Source: Silurus meridionalis
Lineage: Eukaryota > Chordata > Actinopteri > Siluriformes > Siluridae
Reading direction: 5' to 3'
Assembly: GCF_014805685.1 (NCBI RefSeq)
Contig: NC_060911.1
Span: forward strand, 5,308,212-5,372,211
Length of the DNA stretch: 64,000 nt
Each line of letters begins with the position of its first letter. The stretch's first letter is position 1. Made by a program: the position numbers and the translations under genes. This document shows positions 11,573 through 23,300 of the stretch, in pieces. The notes under the pieces were generated by a model, which had not been told where the DNA came from, made no database searches, and was given only the letters and a program-made list of their open reading frames with translations.

Positions 11573-14500
11573 GTAAGACACTATAGCTGAGATGCCCACA
11601 ACATATCAGAAACTTGTTCTTTTAGCAGGTTTCTTTTTTATCTGTTTGTATGTCTGTCCCAAATGGCAAAGTGTTGGAAAGGGAAATACTTTTATTTGAG
11701 AAGGGGTGTGATGGTAAAAGGAGGTAAAAATGTCTTTTCCGACAAGATACAGATTCCCTAACAAATTAATCTCTTTTGATACGAAAGGTAACTGATACCC
11801 AATCATATATTAAACCATTTCCTTCTGCAGAATAAGCTCTCTATTGTTACTTTCCAGCAACCCATGACAGGAATAAACGTAATTTCATTCCCTCCAGGCT
11901 CTAAAAGCTGGGATTGATTGTTCGTGTACGGAGCGTTGTGTCTTCTGTGCTTTCAGTAAATTGAAATCGAACACGTCTGAGCAACTGCATGTCCGTTTTA
12001 TTTCTCAGGACAAGTGGTACACTGGACTAGACGTGTTCTAGGAGAATTTTAACCTGGTCTGGGAAATAAAACGTGCTAAATCAATATAATTTTTTTGGCA
12101 GGTATCATGTTTGAATACTGCACTGACATCTCGTACCTCATCGCAGAGGAATAGTGGTAAATAATTACGCTAGAGATTACGCTGACATAGTGGTGAAAAT
12201 GAGTAACTTTAGGGTTTTTTAGTTTTTAAAGACATTTGGAAAAATCACCAGTCACAAACCAATTAAATATACAAGTTCTTCTTATTTTCAACTTCTTACT
12301 TTACTTAAAAGGCTTTAATCCCAACATCATTAAATGAGAAAGCGCTGCCTATAAATGTCACCTTGGACCTTTTGTGTAAATAATTAATATATATATTGTA
12401 AATGTGAAAACATTTGAAATATAATAGAACATAAATGATTTTTATTTTAAATTTCTAAATTAAATCTAGAAAGAATATACAGACAATTATACTGGATTTC
12501 TTCTAATAATTGTTCAGTTCAATCCGATTTGATTTGTATAGCCATTTAAACAATGGATATTATGCCAAAGCAGCTTTACAGAAATAAATAAATTATAAAA
12601 TGTGAATTTTTGCCTCATAAAATAGTCCCTAAACAATAATTATCCGTATGAGCAAGCCAGTAGTGACATTGGTAAGGAAAATCATCTCTGATATGGTATG
12701 AGGAACGTTGAGAGGAACCAGACTTAAAAGGGAACTCATTCACGCCTGGGAATCCCAGCTAGTCACTAATTCATAACTGTTAATGGTAATTGTAGGTCCT
12801 AAGCTATTTTAGCATACTGTGTATATTCATCTTCATGGTTCTTGTGTTCAACCCTAATCAGTAATCTCATGGAATTTAGTCGGTTTATTTGGAACTATTA
12901 TAAGTTGCACCTAGTGGTCTCCAATTGAAGAGAATTATAAGTGTAGAATTGTAATTCTATACATCATTTTAAAACAGCCTCTTCACCTGTTTATTGCATA
13001 TTGAGGATATTCATTTGGTCTTTGCTGTAAGTTCAACTCCATGGCTATGTGGTGGTCTGTCTAGACAGATTACTATAATTACATATCTCTTTAAAATCCA
13101 TTTCTAAATGCTTTTAGTTGTTACATTTGAATCAATAGACATTCTTACTTATTGGAGTAATGGCTTAATGTAATTATTCTTTTTTTTTTTGCTGCATCCT
13201 TCAATCACAAATATTAAGTCTAGTCTGCTTCGGCTTCTCATCCTCCTGCAAGCTGCTGCGTATTTATCTTAATTTAATGGCATATTCCTGTTTATAGTTT
13301 GTGCTTTTATATTGTGCTTTTTCTCAGATTAATTAGTTCATTCTGTTGAGGGATAATAATTGGTATATAGATTATGTATGCATTGCACTCATTCTAACAA
13401 CAATACTTGTAAAAATGAGCGCACATGTAATATTGTATTTGCATATTTTAATTCATTAATAATAGTTTGTTTTGTTGTGTTTTTTAGTAGCTGTGTTTAT
13501 ACTGCATAATCTTACATATATTAATATACAGAGTTTACAGACTTATGTACCATACCCTGTCCACGTGATTCTCTCCATGGTATAGGAAGTTTGCTAGATT
13601 CAATGTGCACTAATTTGCAGGAAATGTGTGCCAGACACAAATACCCTGATCCCACACCTGAAACGGGACTTCTATTGGATTTTGAAATTAGCTCAACGTT
13701 CTTAGACCATGCTAAGGGGCAGTAGGTGGTCTTTATTGCCAAAAGTGACCATCCAAATCCCTGGCAAAAATGGAGTGTTTACTGTAGATGAATGAATTGA
13801 AATATAAGCGCTGTTATTTGTATACTGGTTATAGTTTTTAAAGATGATCAGTCTTTCACGGAGGAGAAGCTTAAACGTTCTTGTGATGATATATACATTG
13901 GGTTAAGTGCGATGCAAAATAGGCATATTCTGCTACTCCCAGCATCACAGGGTTGCTTTATTCAGGGTTGTTTTGCTGAAGAGTAGAAAAAGTGAATTTA
14001 AATAATATTTGGTTTTCAGCCTGACCAAAAATACTTTTCGGGTTACATTTGGAAAATAGATCAGTTGCTCATGAAATGTGATGATATTTCTCTAAAGCCC
14101 GGTCAGCAAAGTCCATTGCAGAGTGATGTGCTGCATGTTTCTGACATAAAATACAGGGGGTCTGTGTGTATGTGGGCCTGCATATCATTTTTACTGTTTT
14201 TATCATAACTCCTGTTTAAGCTTCAAAGGCAATATCAAGCTTGTATGACATCTTTTAGACCATTCCATAGAAATCACCAAATATCATGAATCTGTGTCAT
14301 TTCCGACTGCATTTCCCATTTGTGTCCATTTTTTTTCTATACACAAATTGAGTAACTGAACTGAAGTTTGCAAAAAAAAAAAAAAACGGATGCATGTAAC
14401 CAGTTGGATTTGTGGCATAGTGTCACAGGGTCCTGGGTTCACTTCAGAGCTCAGTTCAAGTTTTGTGAGATTTTTGTGTGCTGGCAATGTGGGTTATTTC

Positions 14501-17318
14501 ATAGGTTTCCTAATATGTGCCATAATATCACACGAATAGACATTGTATTGCCCCTGACTGTAAAAGAATTTGTGCATGGCACCCTGTGATAAACTGGCTT
14601 CCTATATCTGGTCAATTTTGCCATTTTACACTTTGAGGACAGGCTCCAGATCAACTGAGCCCTGATTTGGATAAAGCAGTTATTATAAACTCTTTCTAGC
14701 CAGAATACCTGGTAATTCTGTCCATTCCCAGTGCCAGCCAGGGTTAGACAGATCCCCCTGTTGAGTCTTGCTTCCACAGTATTTCATGTCCCTCTTGGTC
14801 TACTCAGTAAGCATCTCTATATCTGTAATACTGCAAAAGCTTTTTAACCCAACGGTTTTTCCTGCTCTTGAGTGAATTTTTGACTAATCGGATCAACAAG
14901 CAAGAACTAGATTGAACAGGATGTGTTAGAAAGGTTCAAACATCATAACCCTTCCTTGAAGCCAAGCCTAGTGGCTAGAGTTCAATCTGATCCACCTTCT
15001 GCAAGGTTGGTGTCAAACCATGGTGGAAAAGCCTCAGTTAGATGTTATAGCGTGTCTAGTGGGTTAGGGTTTGGGTTATACATGGGGTTGAATCAGTTCC
15101 AGCTCCATACCCTAGACTTCTGGAGGACTATTCTGTGGTCAGTGACACTCCAGGACCAGAACTGAAAAACACTAATCTTTTCTTTATTGGGAACAGCCAG
15201 GAATATCAGCCATACAAGACCTACACCAGGTTTTAGTGTGTCTTTCTTGTCTGTCTTCATTGGTGTCCTTGGCAATAGACTTCCATACATTAAATAGTCT
15301 AAATGGCCACTAATTGACTCTTGACTTTGACATCCAGGCAAGTTGCGACCAATAGGAACTATAATCTATTTTTATTAATGAATTTCTGAGGGCATCAATG
15401 TCATAATACAATTCAATAAACCAGCCAAATTGTTGTATCTTTAATCATATACTGTAGCACGTTAATTTGACCTGCCACCTCAAGCAGAGCCATTTCAAAC
15501 TATTTTAAAACTCAAGTATTAACTTCATTAGATCATCTGACAAGCAGATGGATTTTAAGACACCTGACATTTCTTGTGGCTCTTTTCCAAACTGTTGCAA
15601 CAAAGCAAGAGTCACACAATTGTATAGGATGCCTTTGGATGCTGGATAATAAAATGTTGCATTCACATGTACTTGGAAACCCAAACCTGCAGTGCCTCTG
15701 TGCACAAAGCTAGCTGCTCAGATATGGGTGACATGGTTTGGAGAGGAAAATCTTGCGTGGCCTGCTATAGAGCGCTAATCTCAGTCCTACTGAACACCTT
15801 GGAAATGAACTGGAACACTGATTGCACCCCAGGCCTCCTCACCTCACCTCACCTACATCAGTACCTGACTTCACTAACACTCTTGTGGCTGATTAACACA
15901 AATGTCCACAGGCACACTTCAAAATCTAGTGGAACATCTCCCTAGAAGAGTGGTGGTAACAGCAATTTAGGACTAAATTTAGAATGCAATGCTCAAAAAG
16001 CACATACTATATCACTTTTGGCAATATAGTGTACCTTCCATACTACAGCCACATTCAGGCAATAGGCTTTAAAGCAATACCACTGTTGATTAATTCACTC
16101 CACAATCACTCCTCATAACACCATAAGTCAAAAGTGTGGGCTGCACTCACCAGTCAGTTCTTTCTGTTGGGTCATGTTGTTTCCCAAACGAACTTTACAT
16201 ACAATTTGCCTGTTAAATGAATGATTTTGTGGTATTGTGGTGCATGCATCGTGTGTGTGTGAATGTGTGTGTGTGTGTGTGCACCCTCCGCTGATCTGCA
16301 TGTGTTTCCTTCTGTGCTCTCTTTTTCTAACCCTCTATTATGGTTGATGACTTACAGGAAACACTCCCAGCCAAAGCAAAAAAAGTATTAAACAGCGGTT
16401 CCTCAAGCTGCTGCCCTGCTGTGTGCCCAGTGTCACTCCCTCAGTCAGTCAATGCAAGTGATTCACCACTACCTCACTCATTTTCCTCCATATAATGCAT
16501 CATATCATTATTACTATCATTATTAAAATATGATTAAATAGCAGGTTCATAATTCATTTCACATTATTTGGGGCCGATATTTAAAAGTCCTTAGTATTTA
16601 ATTTGTTGACAATTATTTTTGCATTTAAATTTCAGAACAAAGTGTTACAAGATATGTTTTCTCTCCGAGAGGGTGGGCACTTGTAATGACATCCTCCAAT
16701 CAAAATTTGATTCTATTCATGATACTGGCTTTATGATTTTGATCCGATTCAATTCTCCGATTATTTTGAACAAAATTCGAATGAAGAAACATATACGTTT
16801 TTGCAATGTGTATGTATTTGAACGTTTCAATTCAATTCATTTTTATTTGTATAGCGCTTTTAACAATGAACATTGTCTCAAAGCAGCTTTACACAGATAA
16901 TGTGGTGATTAAACGTAAATATGTTCTTTGTAAGTATGTTTGTCCCTGATGAGCAACTGTGGCAAGGAAAAACTCCCCTAAATGGCATAAGGAAGAAACC
17001 TTGAGAGGAACCAGACTCAAGAGGGAACCCATCCTCATCTGGGTTGCACCAAATGTCCATTTGAAGCAGATATACAATGTTGCGGGGTACAGTGATGATG
17101 ATCAGAAGCAAACTGTATTCCTGAGTCAGTGTAGCAGACTGTTGACATTAACTACAGTCCAATCCGTCCTCAAAGCACCCGTTCTACTCCGGAATAACAT
17201 GGAACCACCCAAGGTGTTGATGAGAGACCGTCCCAAGCTGCACAGAAGTGTGAAGATCCACGGAGGGGAGAGGGGCAGGAACAGTGGTCACTGGAGCCTC
17301 AGGAGCATGTTTAACTCG

Positions 17319-17359
<41 letters not shown>

Positions 17360-20300
17360 GACAGGAAGAGAAGGATATGGATTATTAAGTGTCCCTATTG
17401 GTGTATGAAAGTTAATGTCACTGTGCAGTTTGGACTCCGGCAAGACTCGCTATGGCAGCATAACTAAAAGGGAGAACCAGAAGGTAACACAGACATGAGG
17501 GATCTCTGGGATAAGAGACGACCCACCACACCACTGTCAACAAACCTGAGTGAACGTGTGAATGTGAGGGGACGACAGCATACAAATATACCAGTTCACC
17601 AAACACTCTATATCCATGCTCCCTCCAGATCTGAGCCTTTATCTAAGAAAAATCTACTGATAAAAGGCTTGACTAAATAAATAAGTTTTCAACCTCGACT
17701 TGAACACTGAGACTGTGTCCGAGTCCCGAACACTGGTTGGAAGGCTGTTCCATAACTGTGGGGCTTTATAAGAGAAAGATCTGCCCCCTGCTGTAGTCTT
17801 CATTATTTGAGGAACCAACAGATAGCCAGCACCTTTTGATCTAAGGAGGCGTGGAGGATCATACTTGTACAGAAGTTCACTCAGATACTGTGGTGCGAGA
17901 CTGGTTAAAAACAGGGGTGATGTGGTCATATTTCCTAGATCTAGTGAGTATCAAACTATGAGCAGAAGTCAAGTCAGGAGTCAAGAAGCTTTTATGGTCA
18001 TTTCAACCGTATACAGTTAACGCAGTACACAGTGAAATGAGACAACGTTCCTCCAGAACCCTGGTGCTACATTTAACAACATAAAGCTCTACATAACAGA
18101 AAACACAGAGCTGAGGACTAGTAAGTGTCCTCGCCACATAAAGTGCATGGTATGCAAACATTGCAGGACAGACAGTGCAAAGACGACACTAGACAGTGTA
18201 GGACAAATACACAAAACACAAAATAGCGCCGCTAGTAAACCTACTGTATATTATACAGTGCGGTGTTTAATGTTGCAAACAAGATACTACGCTGTTGCAC
18301 TACTTCACCATAAACAAACAAAATAAAAAAAAATACATTTATAAATTTCATCTATTAAAATTTAGATTGTAATGATCAGTGTCCTTCTCAGGGACAATTA
18401 GAGTTCCAAAGTCGGCTAAAATGGCCAATTTGTAGCGATACAACGTGTTGAAAATTGCAGTTCAGAGCTACTGGGCTATCTTTTCATTACTGTGGTATCT
18501 GTTCAAAGGCTTTTTTCAAAAGAACGGGCTTTTTAGACATTTTAACTTTATGGGTGTGCAGATTGGTACAACTGGTGTTTAAATAGTTCAAATGTATTGC
18601 ATGTATGGGTAATAGAATTCTGTGTGAAATGCAAATCACACATTTTATACTGAACAAAATTATAAACGCAACACATTTGTTTTTGCCCCGTTTTTCATTT
18701 GTGATTTGCAAACAATATTTGAGAGAAATAGGCCTTTTGTGTACATAGAAAAAGTCTTTGAGTTCAGCTCATGAAAAATGGGGCAAAAACAAAAGTGTTG
18801 CGTTTATAATTTTGTTCAGTTTAATCTCGCATATTAACTTCGCACTGTTCATATAAAGATGAAATGTATTTGCTGCTGATTAAGGAACATGTAGTCAGTT
18901 TATATATTTTATAGTGATTACTAAAATTGCACACACATTTCTATTCAAAGCTCAGACATAAGAAAAAAACATTGCTGTATATATTTATTTGCAAAACAAA
19001 ATATAGTGTGTGTGAGGTGTGAAGGTTTTATAGAACTGAGGTTTGAAAGTGGTGGTAAAGGTGTGATTAAAATGTTTTTACACAAACGTTGATTTGACTT
19101 GCTTTTTTACTCTAAATATGCATTTCCTGCTAATGGACTCTATTCTGATGTTTACCTAAATATTTTTTACTACATTTAAATATGCATTATTTAGCTAGGC
19201 ACTGTTATATGTTTAATTTTTTTTCAACAAAGATACATAATATTAGTGCTGTCAATCGATTAAAATATTTAATACACAACTTAATCGCACTAAATTAGCA
19301 CTAAAACTAATACTCTAATCAACATGGGCATGGACAAATATAGATGCCTTTTGTAAATGTATGTTTAGAATAGAATATAGAATAGCCTTTATTTGTCACA
19401 TATACATTAGAGCACAGTGAGATTCGTTCTTCGCATATCCCAGCTTGTTTGGAAACCGGTTTTAGAGCGCAGGTTCAGCCATGATACGGCGCCCCTGGAG
19501 TTTTAAATTACTGAAATCATCAGGACACCAAACAGAACTTTTGCTGTATTTCCATTTGCTGAATGTGCGCTTCATGACTGATTTCGGTGCTTGATTTGAG
19601 ACTTGGTGCATCAGTAAAAACAAATGTTTAGCAATTAAAATGAATTTTTTGGTGAATTTTATAAATGTTTTTTTCTTTTAGCTTTTTTATGTTTTTATTT
19701 TTTAATTGTAAAACGGAAGTGCGTGCCACATTAATTGCGTGTTAATATAATTTGTGAACACGGCAATTTTGACAGCCCTAATAATATATATAATAATATA
19801 TATAATAAAAGTAAAATAAATACAAATTCTTTTGTAACTGAATACAATAATTTACCTTTTTTAAACATGTGAATTATCTGATGAACTTGTTTGTGTCTCA
19901 CAGACAGCATCGAGGATGATTTTGAACTCTCCACTGTGTGCCACCGGCCCGAGGGTCTGGAGAAACTGCAAGAGCAAACAAAGTTCACCAAGAAAGAGCT
20001 GCAAGTTCTCTACAGGGGCTTTAAAAATGTGAGACTTTCTGCTTATTCATTGTTGGTTACTGTGTCAAATCTGTATTCCAGCGAATTTTCTATTCTCAAA
20101 AATACCGATAAGAATTGTAACATGCGTTTCAGCGCGTTTTAACATGGGTGTAGTCGGGAAAATGAGTAACTGTATGTACATGTTCATGAAAAATGCACAT
20201 CCTTTTTGAACATTCTTTTATTTATATATTTTTGTGGAAACTGCTGCCAATTTGAGGAGCAAATAAGGGACACTGTATCAGTGTCTGCTGTTCATCTATA

Positions 20301-23300
20301 AGATGTTTCCCAAAGGTGTTCAGTAGGGATGAGATCAGAAGTTAATATCAGGCCTTTCAAGATCTTCCTCTCCAATCCATGTCAACCATATGCAATTCAA
20401 TTTTATTTGTATAGCACTTTCAACAATGAACATTGTCTCAAAGCAGCTTTACAGAGATAATGTGGTAATTAAAAGTGAATATGTTCTTAAGTAATAAGTT
20501 TGTCCCTGATGAGTGAGCCGGTGGCGACTGTGGCAAGGAAAAACTCCCCGAGATGGCATATGGAAGAAACCTTGTGATTAACCAGACTCAAGAGGGAACC
20601 CATCCTCATCTGGGTTGCACCGAATGTCCATTTATAGCAGATATACGATGTTGCGGGGTACAGTGAAGATGATCAGAAGCGAAAAGAAATCCTTAGTCAA
20701 TGTAGCTGACTGTTAACATTAAATACAGTCTAATCAATCATATCTTCATGAAGCTGGCTTTGTGCACAAGGCCATAGTCCTGCTGGAACAGTTTTGGGTC
20801 TCCTCGTTCAAGTGAAGGAAAAAGTTAATGCTGCTGCATCCAAAGACGTACTTTACAATTGTTTGTCTCCAAACAATGTCTGGTCACTTTATACGAACTT
20901 TTGTCTGTATAGTATAACATGCTTTTTTCGTATAGTATTGTATTGTTAGCTATATAAATAGCTAGATAGCTACATATAAACTATAGTGTTACATACTATA
21001 TATATTATATATACTATAATATACTTTCTCGGTGAACTATTGTAACATATAATGAAGCTGGTTCCAATTAGCAGCAGTCCAGTCCATGATTCTGGTGTAG
21101 CACCTCTTTAAAAAATCCCAGTCATAAGACAATTGTTAATGATGCTCAGAATGTCTAATCTGACAGTATTAAAAACCTGTTTTACGAGAAGGTGGGATGT
21201 CAGGAGGAGAACAGTTGGAATTTTAAAGTGATATTCTTACATATCTGAAGGGAAACCAGCTCAAAATCGCTCCATTGTGAGCAGGAAAATCTAGGATCAG
21301 GTAGATACTCGGCTAAGCAGAAAGCTCGTGGTGTTAATTTTGTCAATGAAAAGTTTCTACGATTTTCACATTCAGAGGGAGAAGTCAAAAGCTGGGAATT
21401 TGCGGAAAGGTTGAGAACGGAGTCAATCGTTGAAAAAGTAGTTTCTTTCAATGATGTCAGTTAAGAATTTGTTCTTTTCTGCTCTGACTGCATTTTTTGA
21501 AATGCTTTTAATGAGGCAGTCAGCATTTCAGACAATATTTGGAGCCTGTCTTTCTTCCATTTCCGCCCGAACCGTCGTCAGTGTTGCCGCAATCTTCGAA
21601 TGTCACTGTATAACCGTGGCTGAGGCTCATGTTGAGAATGAACAAGCTTTCTAGGTGCAATAATATATATATTACAAGTTCTGTCAAACGGAAAAAAAAA
21701 AAAGCCATTTTACGTATACAGTACTGTATTACCATTATACTTCATTTTATAATTACGAATTACATTTTGATTAATACATTTTATTATTGCAACATAAAAC
21801 TCCATAAAAACTATTCCCTATAAGTTTTTTGGTCTATCTTGCCAAACCAATGAGTTATGTGGCAAATGCAAATCTGATAAACCTGGGGGTGCCAGATTCT
21901 AACCGCGGTAAAGCGGGGTATTACTGTATAAACACAATTTGTTGCAGTGGTGTAGCTAACCTGTTGCTAAGGTCAGAGCAATGCAGTTTAACTTGTCTGT
22001 AGTAATGGAAAGGAAAGCTTAATCAATAAAATTTATTTCTAGTTTTCAATATATTCTTAGATAGAAGAAAATTACATTTTGGATTGTTGCTTGGATTGTT
22101 CTCCGGATCTTTTAAAGGTGGAGATCACATTTAAATCAGGTTTAAAGATGATCAAGCCGTATTACCTGGACCTGTTTTCAAATAACCACATCTCACACAG
22201 CAGGGAGGAGTTTTAATCCAGTCATGACGTGTAAATAGTCATGCCACTGTGAACAACACTGAACTCCCAGTTCACACATCACCTTCCTGCCTGCTTTAAA
22301 CAAAGATTCAGTGTCGAATTTGTGTTTCAGGAATGTCCCAGCGGCGTCGTGAACGAGGACACCTTTAAGGTTATCTACTCTCAGTTCTTCCCACAAGGGG
22401 GTGAGTCAGCACACAGTACATGCAACTTTCTATGTATCCTCTGAATACTCTTCACTCTGTCTGACCCAACATTATGATAATAAAAAAAAAGACAATTTTT
22501 ATTTATAACCCTCATGCGTTATTATTGTATAATATTTGTGGTTCCATGGGAAAACCCAATCATTACGAAATGTTGCCATTTTTTGCATGTACCACTAAAA
22601 GCTATAGGCATTCATGAACAGAAATATGTTTTTCTTTCTTTTTCAACCAAGATTATCCCCCTCATACCCAACACTGTACTCCAGCGCTCACAGAGTGCAT
22701 TCTGGCTCACGGCGCACGTCCTGTGCAAACCAAGCGTTAGTTCTGTGTTTTTGATCCGATTATCATGTTCTCGTGCTTTACTTTAGTCTTCTTGTTTGCT
22801 GAGCCTGTTTACAATTTTGGATTTCAATTTGAACTTGCATGCGTTATTAATATTATTAATAAAATGTTCTTATGCTGTAGTTGCATCCACGTGTCCTCAT
22901 ATTACGTTTTAAACTATGACTAACCCACTGAAATTTGGTTTAGAACTGCATTTGAATTTATTAGACTTAGGTCAAGTTTTGTGACCTTAATAATGTAAGG
23001 AAATCTATGACTGCTTTTAGTTCCATGTAAATTTTATTTTTTAAATCGAAGATTGCTTGAATAAATGTCATAGCAATTTTCGAAAATAGTCAAAATTAAT
23101 AGAATAAAGTAGCAACAAGATTAAAGTGGTAGTATTTTGAGAAAAATCACAGAATTGCGAGTTAATTTTAGCTGTTTTACATAAAAAGTACGTGGAGGAT
23201 TTCCCAATAAGGAAATTTGCAGTCGTTTGGCGCATCAGCACAGAGTTATAAATAGTAAATGGACACTGCAGTGGTTATGAAGGAAACTTGAAAAACATTT

